Source: Poa pratensis (Eukaryota > Streptophyta > Magnoliopsida > Poales > Poaceae). From it: a DNA stretch of 64,000 bases. Positions 47,427-59,077 of the stretch are shown piece after piece (position 1 is the stretch's first letter; each line of letters begins with the position of its first letter). Position numbers and translations under genes: made by a program. The DNA is taken from assembly GCA_947311845.1 (NCBI GenBank), contig CAMZMU010000111.1, positions 25,147,023 to 25,211,022 on the forward strand, read 5' to 3'. The notes beneath the pieces are model-generated. The model searched no databases, was not told the origin of the DNA, and worked only from the letters and a program-made list of their open reading frames with translations.

Positions 47427-50400
47427 TCATATGCAAGCACCGAGCGAGTAGAAGTCGCCCCCTAGATCATCGCCGAAGGAGACATCGTCCTTCTCCTGCA
47501 TTCCACAAGCAAAATTGCCATTAGATGAATCAGGTCGTCTTGAGGATATATTTATTGCTTGCCATGAGATTATGATGAACAGAAATTATATTTCACTAGC
47601 CTGAAGCAACTGGTTCTGTTACTTAAGATGAACGATAAAGCTAAAGTATCTGAGAAGAGGAATAAGTCGCCGTACCGCTTTGATAATGGAATTGAGGAGG
47701 CCGTCGAAACTGCAGGTACTAGAGCTGAGCTCTGTATGCAGCCTTGCAATGCTTGATTCCGAGGCATTCCTTGGCGCCGAAGCATCTCCTGAAAAGAAGT
47801 CGATCTTTGTTTGTGGAGCAACTGTTGAAGCGCCTGCGCTTGCCTGTCCAAACATTCTGGCGCCATGGCTTATGTTTATGCTGCCATTGTTCGACCTCTG
47901 GCTGATGGAATGATGAGCGCCAACATTGCTTGGCAGTTGGGAAGAGCTCCATGCAAGCTTTGGATCGAGTAAACTTTCTGCACTACTTTCATTCGCCTTC
48001 AGTCTGAAACTGTTTCCACTTCCAAAGCTCCAGTACTTTTGCTCGGTATCTGGAGATGAATGTATCGTGCCACCGAAAGAGCTAGCTCCCACTCTGGTAC
48101 CTCTTGCTACCGTGAGGTCGTTTGTTGGACGAAAACTTGCAGAGAATGCATCACCCAATCTTGTTGCGCCAATGTTGTTGAATGAGCCATGCACTGGCAA
48201 CCTGGTCGCCGAAATGCCAGATATAGGAAGAGCACTCTGCTGGGATACACGAGACTCCAACGAACCAGAAGAAGCTCCAACTGCACCTTCAAGATGCTCT
48301 AAATTTACAGAGGGGGCTCTAATTGATGGCTGGATGGCTACTTTGGCTTGTGTGCACTCCACAAGATCTGGAGGCAGTAATGGACTACTTGTGACACTTT
48401 GGAGCGTGCGAGGAATGCCATTAGCCAGGCTATTCCCAGAAAGGATGGTGGACAGATCACCGCTGTCTTCATTCATCCACTTTTGTTGCAGTTGGGCCTG
48501 CCCAAGTGATGTCGCTAAGCCTTGTGCCAGGTTTCCATGCTGGTTTCCTGGTAGGCTAAGATGATACTTATTTGCATCACCAATGGAATTATTTGTTGTG
48601 CAACTGCCACTTCCAGTATGAATTGATCTGGAAGCAGGCACCCCCTGTATCACAACTGCTGCCTGACTGTTTCTAGGATTATTAAGCAATCCATGTGCAT
48701 TGAATGATGATAGAGCTGCAGGGGAGGTAAAAGCTTGATAACCCTGGAGTCCTTCAAATGCATCCATGCGCAGAAAGGGGTCTCTACCTCCCAAAGCAGC
48801 AACAATGCCAGCTTGTTGTGATGCCACAGCACTTAACCGTCGGAGATAAAGCCTATATTTCTGCATGTACACCAAAGAAAACAGTTAGACTTCGAAGCAG
48901 GTTATAATGAGTACTTAACTCATTATGCACATCTCGCCTTTAGTTTGTTTTAAAATGAGATATATAATCATTATAGAGCTAAACTTCCAGTTTAGCATAC
49001 ACATGCTTGTTGAATCTTATTGTGTAGAGAAATCCTACAGAAAAGGGCCCTTTTTCCAGCTCTTACCAGATTACTCATTACTTGTTTCAGAATTTGTTCA
49101 TGAAGCTGCAGTGTTTTACAGTGGAAGTACAATTTTTTCTTTTCAAACTCGACCTTCAATATGGAAATTGAAAGCATATTCGTTCCAGGTTAATCAGGGT
49201 GGCAACAGTGCTTTATTTCGGAACAACTTTAGTAATATTAATCGGTCAGCACTCAGCATATTATATGCTAGTATCCCCGCCCATTTGCATCGAAGAACTC
49301 AACGGAAATTTGCAGGATATGCAATGCCAAATAAAGCGAAAAAATGTATATTAGTTATAACTTGTTCTATGCACTACCATCTTTTAATACCTAGCAGCTG
49401 GCTGCAGTAAAGATTTACGAGGGACGGACACAGTACTGATCTACAGATAATTACGAGAGAGTAAATTAAGTGCCTTGCCTGTAGGTGACTTGCAACATTT
49501 TCCCTAGTGAGTTTCTCAACATTCATGAGCTCAAGTATCCTTTTTGGCACAGCTTCTGCATAAATAGAAGAGAACAGTGAGTACCATGAGCGACTGTAAA
49601 ATAAAATAATACAAAAGGGAGATACTGGTAAGTTCTTACTGTCAATTCCAAGATGGTTGACAGCAGCGACAAACTTTCTATGCAATTCAACTGACCAAAC
49701 AACTCTTGGCCTCTTTGGAGCCGAAGGGTCATCGTTGTCTTGACCATTGCTATCTTCGTCTTCATCTTCCTCCTCACTATGATATTCCTTCCTCTTCTTG
49801 CTGGGCCTCCCACTTTGGTCAGGTGACCCACATGTAACTTGGCCGTACATGTAGTCAGAATCCACACTTGGTGGCTTACTGCATTCTTCATATGTATCAA
49901 GATTAACACAATCACGGGCACTGAATTTCCTCCTAACAACATGCTGCCAGATGTTCTTAAGCTCTTCAATTCGAACAGGTTTTAGGAGATAGTCACAGGC
50001 ACCATGAGTTATCCCCTTCATAACAGTTTTCGTCTCTCCATTCACAGATAACACTGCATGGAAAATAATTTGTTAGCATTAACATTTTCCCCTTCCCCGA
50101 TTAGAAAGTACAGAGCATAGGATTCTCTGTGCAGAATTGATACTTTGTATCTAAATGAATATCCATATATACTTTGCTCAAGTGCACTTGGCTCCTATTA
50201 CCAAGAACAGCAAGGATGGATAAAAAATGGAACTTACTAATGACAGGAAGGTCCATTTCAAGCCCTACTAGCTCGAGAAGCTTAAAGCCGTCCATGTCTG
50301 GCATGTGGACATCACTGATAACTAGATCAAACATGTCCCTGTTTTCCCGCAGCATCCTCAGCGCGATAACAGCCTGATTCGTCGTTGTCACTGGAAATAC

Positions 50401-50962
50401 GATACAGATTACTCTTCCAAGTGAGTAACAATGCAGGGAACAGAAAAATCTTGTACATTTTGCATCCAGCCTCTAGCCCAAAATGATGCAGCATGCATTT
50501 ATTTGATATAGACAGTGGAAACAGAAATTCAGATGATACAATTGAATGTTTGTATGTATCTACAGGTACGCAATCTTTCACTGCAGGTAGCATTTATACG
50601 TGAGATTTTTTTTATACGTGAGATAGTACATCAAATCTACTTGTGAGCTGTGACAACCACCAACACCATTTTCAGTGGTTGTCCTAGACACTGAGGAACA
50701 GGCAAAATTCTGAAAAATAATACAACTAAAATTGACTACGCCTGACGCGGCGGCCTGCTCCTAAACCAACAAAATCACAACCATGTGTTCAAAAAAACAC
50801 AACCAAAAAAGATTTCTCACCATGATACTGGCAACGCCGCAGGAGGGTCTCGAGCACCTTGAGGCACACGGGGTCGTCGTCGACGGCGAGGACCCGCATG
50901 CCGACGGGGAATTGGTCCATCCCCGCCGCCGGCGCCAGGCCGTTCCTTTCCTCCGGCCTCAT
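47427..50962 (-). CDS. Type-B (ARR-B) cytokinin response regulator, ORR23-like
   Basis: A nuclear transcription factor activated by phosphorelay from cytokinin receptor kinases through His-phosphotransfer proteins. Coding exons on the minus strand: 50,962-50,821, 50,390-50,238, 50,053-49,640, 49,555-49,479, 48,860-47,676 and 47,495-47,427. They sum to 2,040 bases, 679 residues, in one open frame. The receiver domain (about 18-130) has D28-D30, phospho-acceptor D74 ([11 protein letters not shown]) and K123 (LLKPV). An acidic linker with KKRK precedes the GARP/Myb DNA-binding domain (about 212-271: [12 protein letters not shown] to SHLQKYRLYL). The C-terminal half is long, Ser/Gln-rich and likely activating, ending YSLGACI. 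The start fits rice ORR-type proteins ([16 protein letters not shown]); an upstream in-frame extension to 51,061 lacks family similarity. The intron at 49,478-48,861 uses a GC donor. The closest rice match from memory is ORR23, which I did not verify. Confidence 0.93.
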
Positions 50963-52397
50963 GGCCACAGCAAGGTCCAGAAATCCCCTGCCTTTGCTCG
51001 AAGCCAATTTTGCCGGAGGAAAACCAAGAAACCGACCCGGCTCTTCACAGATGAAGAGCAAGAAACGAATTTCGCGGGACGTACTACAAGTTGCTGGTGG
51101 CCACCGGCGCTAGTCCCCAACCAAGAGACCAAGAAAGCACGAATCGAGCCAATAGCAGAGGCTAGCACAGCACCGACGAGGCGCGGAGACGTGGACAGGG
51201 GATGGAGGTGGCTCTTCGAGTCGACCCGAGGCCTCCCAATCCCCAGCAAAGGAGACCTACCGCCCAACCCAAACCTTAGCCGAAAAGAGAAATGGAGAAG
51301 GCAGCTGGTGGATTAGGACCTGGGGATGGACGGATGGGGCTTCAGGACCAAACCCACCACCCCACCATCGTCATTATTGAAGCAAAGATGTGGGAAAGCA
51401 AGAGGAGGGGCCGGGGAGTTGGACGCCAAAAGAGATGGGCGGAGACGGCGACCGCTGGAGACGACCAGGCAACCAACCAACCAACCAACCAATCCCGCCG
51501 CTCGTACTACAAGCTAGTCGCTCTAACTCAGCTCGCCGCGGGGAGAGTATTTTTTTTTTGACAACTTCGCCGCGGGGAGAGTAGAAGAGACTGGGGATTT
51601 GGGTTGGAGGGAGCAGGAGGAGAGGAGAGTTGTTCTTGTGGTTGGGGAATGGGCGAGAGGGAGGGGCATGGGCAGCCATGGATATAGCTTGGGTCAAAAG
51701 AGTGGCGGCGTCAGCCGTCAGGCAAGGATACAACAGAAGGTGGGACCCACGAGCTCCGGCTGATCATTTACAGGTGTGATTCTCTGTAGCGCGCAACCAG
51801 TTGGCACACGTTGTGCCGTGAAAAACTCTTAATTCCGAGTATTTTAACCAAAAAAATGAACAGGGAAAGGTAACCAAGATATTGCATTAACTAACATAGA
51901 GAACAAACAGAAAAATAGAAATGACATCATAGTCCTTATTATTTGCAAATAATGATCCTAATTCTATGGTGAAGATTACGACGGGGTCCTCCTCCACCGA
52001 ACTCGCACGGGAGCTTCCGAGCACAGCCACCCACTCTGTCAACGGGGACAACACCACTTCGTACGGGCGCGGCTATGATATGTCGCGCCGGAGCCGAACA
52101 ACCTCCTCTTTGGCACATTGGCCAGGAGGCAGCGGGTGAGATGATGACAGACAAGAAGACGACGAAAAGCCGCCAACGCTAGAGCTCGGAGAACTCGCCT
52201 TTCGGCCATAAAGGACAGCAGCTGGACAACATAAGGTCGTCGACGTGCCACTGAGAATATGCTCCCGACCTTGAACATAGATACAGCACCAAGGAATCCC
52301 CACTGAGCTGATGGGCGCAAAACGTCGCCATGCTATTCACCTCCTCTATAGCCTCTGATGGCTAGAGAAGATAGGCAGAGCATTAGATCTCAGACAA
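50963..52397. other. 5' region of the response regulator and upstream intergenic sequence
   Basis: The first 350 bases are probably 5' UTR and promoter of the minus-strand gene. An (AACC)n run lies at about 51,471-51,492. Frames at 51,939-52,320 have no recognisable domain. Confidence 0.4.
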
Positions 52398-52400
52398 CTA

Positions 52401-52627
52401 GGGTCTGTTTGGTTTGTTCCCGCTCCTGCCCGCCAAATCAGGGCAAGCCAAAATTTTGGCGTGGGAATCGCCAGCCCCTGTTTGCCTGCGTGTGGGCGTG
52501 GAATAGAAGGCAGTTACCAAAATTTTGGCGTGGCTGCAGTTGTTGGGCTTCAATCCAAACAACAGCCCCCGTCAGTCAACGCCAATATTTTGGAAAGGCA
52601 GCCGCTGGCCACAATCCAAACAGCCCC
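52401..52627. mobile_element. 227-bp MITE
   Basis: The ends gggtctgtttgg and ccaaacagcccc are inverted (10 of 12 match). They are flanked by cta on both sides (52,398-52,400; 52,628-52,630), a 3-bp duplication of PIF/Harbinger size. It holds repeated aattttggcgtgg motifs and no coding sequence. Confidence 0.7.
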
Positions 52628-52630
52628 CTA

Positions 52631-53345
52631 CAAAACACTTATTGGAGAAAGCTCCAACATATCCATCCCCTACTCTAGTCTTCTACCTTGAAAGCCCTTC
52701 GAGGAGCCTGACGATGATGATGTTCGCTATCTACAACTCTTCCCACTAGAGCACCACAGAGTGGAGGAGCACCACCGGAATCGGACCGCGGAACCTCGTG
52801 ACTCACTCCAAACTACTAGCGCGAGCCCTAACTCACCTAACCCTAGAATAGAACTGCTACATTTGGAAGAGATTCGGGCACCTCTCCCCTAACCGCCATC
52901 GCCGAATGGCATCGCTGTCGGGAGGGGCACGGGATCGGGCCGTCCGCCTGACGTCAGCTCTCAAAACTTCTGGAGAAGAAGAGAAAGAACGAGCAAGGTT
53001 CTCTCTCGTTGTTAAGCTCACAAATCCTTTGCCTCTTGATAGGCTTAGTTCCTGCACTAACCTAACTCGGAGCTAAAGAAGAAGGAGAAAGGACGAGTTA
53101 GATCATGCGCGCCGCTACAACCACAGGCTAGTTAGCCTATGCGCGCTTCATTAATCGTCATTATATGCGCCGTTAGAAACGGGGTCGAGTGGCCGGGGTT
53201 TTTTGTTTTCGTTTTTTAAACAACGATATATTAACATTAGGGTCTAGAGTACAACATAACTTGGCGTCGGCCGGGACCAAAGGTGCGTAAAGACGCAAAA
53301 TGATCTAAACACTTGTAGTTGGCGCCAAAAATCGAGTGGAGATTT
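52631..53345. other. Unassigned intergenic sequence
   Basis: Short frames only, no recognisable gene or repeat. Confidence 0.4.
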
Positions 53346-53718
53346 GGTGCACCTGGGCTCCAGTGATCTCGTTTTAAAAAAAAACAAAAGATACGGCTAA
53401 ATTTTTTAAAAAAAAAATATGAAAAAAAATCATACATGTTCTAAATGATATATTCTACGAATGTGCAAAATCTCAATATAAAATACTTTATCTTTTGAGC
53501 TACACAAAAAAGACAAGTGTACAGATCTTAATATAGTAAACAATATGTAGTTTCAAATTTTCAACTTTTGTTATTTTTGTGTGGCTCAAACCGTATTGTA
53601 TTTTGCACGTTTATAAGGTCAATCATTGAGAACATGCATGTTTTTTGTCAGAATTTTTTGAAACTTAAAAATATATATATATTTTTAAAAAAACCGAGAT
53701 CACTGGAGCTCGGGTGAC
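53346..53718. mobile_element. Foldback MITE, about 370 bp
   Basis: The ends gcacctgggctccagtgatc and gatcactggagctcgggtga are inverted, and the AT-rich interior is also partly palindromic (catacatgttct against gaacatgcatg). No target duplication was fixed with confidence. Confidence 0.65.
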
Positions 53719-53899
53719 GAAAGGAGTTTCCGCCAAAAATCGTCTATAAAAGCCAAATAGCGACCGGTCATTGAGCGACAACACAGGCTCGATATTGCTG
53801 CATATATGCAATCTTCGAGGGCCTCCATCACACTCCATGCGAGTTGATGGGAAACTACAATTTGCAACTAGTTGTACCCGCAACCCATTGTCGGATACC

Positions 53900-54776
53900 T
53901 GATACGTCTCCAACGTATCTATAATTTCTTATGTTCCATGCTAGTTTTATGTCAATACCTACATGTTTTATTCACACTTTATAATGTTTTTATGCATTTT
54001 CTGGGACTAACCTATTAACAAGATGCCACAGTGCCAGTTCCCTGTTTTCTGCTGTTTTTGTTTCCAGAAAAGTACTTCTGCAAATATTCTCGGAATTGGA
54101 CGAAACGAAAGCCCAAGGCCTTATTTTTTCCGGAGTGTTCCAGAAGACCGAAGAGGAGTCGACGAAGGCCAGCAGGGGGCCCACACCATAGGCCGGCGCG
54201 GGGCCCCCCCTCTGCCGCGCCGCCATATGGTGTGGGGGCCCTGCAGCCCCCCCCGACGCTGCCCCTTCGCCTATATATTGCCCCCGACGCGAAAACTCTA
54301 AAAGAACAAGTCATATTCCAGAAAGGGTTCCGCAGCGCCGCCGCCATCGACGACAAGTTTCGGGGGACAGAAGTCTCTGTTCCGGCACGCTGCCGGGACG
54401 GGGAAGTGCCCCCGGAGCCATCTCCATCGACTCCATCGCCATCTTCATCGCCGCTGCTGACTCCCATGATGAGGAGGGAGTAGTTCTCCCCCGAGGCTGA
54501 GGGCTCTACCGGTAGCTATGTGGTTCATCTCTCTCTCCCATGGTGTGATCTTTATGTGATCGTGTGTATTGCTAGTATCGCTGAATACATTAATAATGTT
54601 TATGCTACTCAAAGTGATTTTGTCTAGTTTCTGGAGTCATTGTGACAACACGGTATCAAGGTGACAGTGTGGGTACTTGTGTGACTCTATGAATAATTTA
54701 GATATCTATCATGGCTTGTTCTTGGGAACTGTGGTGTTTGTTTACTCAGACTTTGAGGTGTGCTTTTGCAGCCCTA
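53900..54776 (+). repeat. Truncated LTR in plus orientation
   Basis: It starts TGATACGTCTCCAACG, the same terminus as the minus-strand elements here. It has the GC-rich palindrome at 54,176-54,241 and a TATA box (gcctatatattgc, near 54,272) about 30 bases further on. It is interrupted at 54,777 by the tandem element, so its 3' end and any body are displaced or missing. Confidence 0.7.
54176..54241. repeat. GC-rich palindrome upstream of the TATA box
   Basis: The arms gggcccacaccataggccgg and ccgccatatggtgtgggggccc pair around a C-rich loop. Same position as in the other LTRs but with different bases. Confidence 0.7.
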
Positions 54777-56312
54777 TGATGACCCACAAGTATAGGGGAT
54801 CGCAACAGTCTTCGAGGGAAGTAAAACCCAAATTTATTGATTCGACACAAGGGGAGACAAAGAATACTTATAAGCCTTAACAACTGAGTTGTCAATTCAG
54901 CTGCACCTGGAAAAGCACTAGTAACAGGGGTGATGTGAAAGCAGCAGTAATATGAGAGCGGTAGTAACAATAACACAGCAGCAGTAGCAGTAACACAGAG
55001 GCAATGGCACCAGAAAATAGTTGATACTACTTCTAATGGCATATAGGACCGAGTGAGTATTTGATGATGAAAGATGGACCGGGGTTCCCAGCTATCTACA
55101 CTAGTGGTAACTCTCCAATAACAAGTGTTGGGTGAACAAATTACAGTTGGGCAATTGATAGAATTGAAATAGCATTAAGACAGAACATCCAGTCTATTAA
55201 TCATGTAGGCATGTTTTCCTTATATAGTCATACGTGCTCGCAATGAGAAACTTGCATAACATCTTTTGTCCTACCAGCCCGTTTGCAGCGGGGCCTCAAG
55301 GGAAACTACTGGTAATTAAGGTACTCCTTTTAATAGAGCACCGGAGCAAAGCATTAACACTTGGTGAAAACATGTGATCCTCATATCTAAGCCATCCCCT
55401 CCAGTTATCCCAGTTGCTGTCACTCTGGGGCCTCGGGTTCCGGACATAGACATGTGCAAACAACTTGTAGATACAATCTAAGCAATAATTATAGAGCTTA
55501 AATCTAAGATCATGCCACTCGTGCACTAGTGACAAGCATTAAACACAACAAGATTGCAGCAACAATAACTTCACAAACTTTAATAGATAGACTGATCATA
55601 ATGTAACAATCCATCGGATCCCAACAAACACAACACCGATTACATCAGGTGGATCTCAATCATGTAAGGCAGCTCATGAGATCATTGTATTGAAGTACAT
55701 GGGAGAGAGAGTACCAACTAGCTACTGCTAGAACCCGTAGTCCATGGGGGAACTACTCACGGAGCATGATGGAGGCGGTGGCGTCGATGGAGAAGGCTCC
55801 GGGGGTCAATCCCCGTCCCGGCAGGGTGCCGGAGCAGGAACTTCTGACCCCCCGAAACTAGGTTTCGATGGCGGCGGCGCTCCGGGAGTTCTTCTGGAAT
55901 ATGATCGATCTCCTTTGGGTTTTCGCATCGGAAGGAATATATAGGCGAAAGGGCGGCGCGAGGGGGTGACCGAGGGGCCCACCCCATATGGCGGCGCCGC
56001 CCCCCTCTTGGCCGCGCCGACCTATGGGGAGGAGGCCGTGGGCCTCCCCCTGGCTTGCCCTTCTGGCTCCGTGTGTCCCTCGGAAAAATAGGAGGTTTGG
56101 CTTTTGTTTCGTCGAATTCCGAGAATATTTGCAGAACAACTTTTCTGAAACCAAAAACAGCAGAAAACAGGAACTGGCACTGTGGCATCTTGTTAATAGG
56201 TTAGTCCCAGAAAATGCATAATAATGATATATAATGCATATAAAACATGTGACAATGATACATAAAACAAGCATGAAACATCAGAAATTATAGATACGTT
56301 GGAGACGTATCA
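54777..56312 (-). repeat. LTR of the tandem element, first copy
   Basis: 1,536 bp, TG...CA ends (tgatgacccac to gacgtatca on the plus strand). In element orientation the TATA box is at about 55,937-55,944, beside the GC-rich palindrome. Confidence 0.93.
55976..56033. repeat. GC-rich palindrome in the LTR promoter
   Basis: cccaccccatatggcggcgc pairs with gccgcgccgacctatgggga, imperfectly. It is repeated at about 61,852-61,909 in the second LTR. Confidence 0.65.
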
Positions 56313-59077
56313 AGCATCCCCAAGCTTAGTTCCTACTCGTCCTCGAGTAGGTAAACGATAAAAAGAAAATAATTTCTGAAGTGACATGCTACCAACATAA
56401 TCCTGATCCAATAATGATGTAAGGCATGTGAACTGAGATCAAATCATTCAAAGCAAATGTCTATAGTTGATATAAGAGATGATAATGCAAGAGTTAATCA
56501 AGCTAAAAGTTTTCATGAACTATTGCTTTAAAGACATGAAACCGTACAAGGTTCATTAAAAATGTTTTAAGTATCCAGCGTAGGAGTTCTATCCTTCATT
56601 CCAAGCATCAAGTAAATTTTCACAACATAGAAGGATTCAGTCAAGTAAAAATAAACATGAACGTCATGAATCAACTGTTTCGAAGCCTACTCAACCGGTG
56701 AGCGCAAGCATTTGGTATTGGCACCAGGATGTTATGGCAAAAAGAACATTAATGGGGGTTTGGAAGGCCAAAGGAAGAAAGTCTCACAAAGCTATAAGTG
56801 ATCATTAGACAAGAGGAAGTCTTATAATCGAAGCTATGTAAGGAGTAGTGATTGCCACGCAACGGATGCACATAGAGCTATATGTGTATGAAAGCTCTCC
56901 AATGGAACTAGTGGGGGTGCATCCAACTTGGTTGCTCATGAAGACCTAGAGCACTTTGAGGAAGCTCATCATTGGAATATACAACCCAAGTTTTATAGTG
57001 TAAATTCCCCACATAGTTATACTAGTAAAACATGAAAACTCTCTCACATGGAGTATATGTGCTAAACCATGAGCACAAATGATGACTATGAATATTGCAG
57101 GTGCTATAACATGAGCACAAGTGTGGATAAAGGATAGTAATGTTGCCCCCTTTTTCTTTATTCTTTTTTTTTCTTTTTTTTATATTTTTTTCTTTTTTTT
57201 TCTTTTTCTGTTTCTCTTTTCGATGGCCTCCATGGCTCTTTTCACTTTCAGGGGCAACACTCTAATATGACAACACACTTTTTGGTACAAATAACTCATA
57301 ATGAACAAAACATGATGTATAAAACTGTATGCCTCTGCCAGTGTAGCAGGATGTGCAATGATCTAGCGTAACATGGGTAAACCACACATCAGCTGTATAG
57401 AATCATGCAAAGCAATATATAAATAATAAATGACAACAAGTCATGTAATGTAAAATGGAAGTTGCATGGCAATATATCTCGGAACAGCTATGGAAATGCT
57501 GTGGTAGGTAGGTATAGTGGCTGTTTTGAGGAAGATGTATGGGCTTATGTGTAGGAGAACAAGAGAAAGTCCTCCCACGGGTTTAGATGTACTGGCGAAG
57601 TATGCACAACTCTCAATGTGAGCAGAAGGCAATGCACAACACCGAAGAGGCTAGCAAATATGGATGGTGGAAGTGCCAAAAACCGTAGCTTAACATTAGT
57701 CAAAAAGAACTCACAAGTTTATTGCAAACAACTAGCAGGTTCAACATTAAGAGCATGATTAAAATTTACTCCAAGGAGGGCCGTTCACGGTGGCACAAGT
57801 ACCCCGCTAGATCCCTCGACCTTCAGCACAACTTAGTTATTACGATGAACCTTTAGACATGGAAAGCTATCAAGTCCAACTACACCTTCAACCATTTAAG
57901 TAGAGTTTATAGTACGGCACAAGCTTAAAGACAACAATCCACTACTGATTTTAACTTAATTAACCAGCAAGCTTTACCATCTATTACTTATTATCTCAAA
58001 ACGTTTGCAAAGAATCAGGTTATCAAAGCTCAATGATCTACAAGATTATGTAAGTATTTCATTATACCACTACCACATGCAACATTTTCTGAACCAACCA
58101 AATAACAATCAATGCTGAGGCTTTCAGCTTTCGCCATGAACATGAATAATAAATTAAGAACACAAGTGTTCAAATGAAAAAGCGGAGCGTGTCTCTCTCC
58201 CACACAAGAATGCTAGGATCCAATTTTATTCAGGAAACAAAAACAAACAAAAATAAAAGCACACAGACGCTCCAAGTAAAGCACATAAGATGTGGAAGAA
58301 TTAAAATATAGTTTCACTAGAGATGACCTGATAAGTTGCTGATGAAGAAGGGGATGCCTTGGGCATCCCCAAGCTTAGACGCTTGAGTCTTCTTGAAATA
58401 TGCTTGGGTGACCCACGGGGGCATCCCCAAGCTTAGGCTCTTCACTCTTCTTGATCACATTATATCACCCTTCTCTCTTGACCCTTGAAAACTTCTGCCA
58501 CACCAAACTTCTCATAAACTTCATTAGAGGGGTTAGTACTCAAAAAAAAAACTTTAATCCACTTTAGTTCTGTAGTGACACATTGTAAGAACTCAATAAA
58601 ACATTAGCTACAGCTCTCCACGTCTAGAAAGCCTTACTTAAAGTCCACAAGAGACAATGCAAAAAAAACAGAGACAGAATCTGTCAAAACAGAACAGCCA
58701 GTAAACATGAATTTTTTCGAGGTACTTCCGTTGCTCAAATTCAGAAACTTAAAACTAATGAAAGTTGCGTACATATCTAAGAATCAAGCGTGAATTTTTT
58801 CAGAATTTTTCAATTTTTCTGGAATTTATACAGCTCAAAACGGTGGACAGCAAAATCTGTCCCTGCGCAGAAATCCAAATCTAGCATCAACTTTCTATTA
58901 GAGACTTTACTTGGCACAACAATGCGATAAAATAAAGATACAAAGGAGTAGTTACAGAAGTAAGCAAGCTCCTTGACTCAAATAAAAGAAAAATTGCAGA
59001 AATAAAACAATGGGTTGTCTCCCATAAGCGCTTTTCTTTAACGCCTTTCAGCTAGGCGCAGAAGATTTTAATGATGC
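56313..59077 (-). other. Non-coding 3' internal region of the tandem element
   Basis: It begins with the purine tract (minus AAGCTTGGGGATGC) and has no credible coding sequence. A T-rich run lies at 57,153-57,210. The part 58,150-59,060 is homologous to 2,850-3,760. Confidence 0.75.

Noticed and set aside
55757..56274. Open frames of 138-144 codons in the LTRs (also 61,630-62,150)
   Set aside because: They run through the LTR palindrome and promoter, duplicate with the LTR and show no domain.
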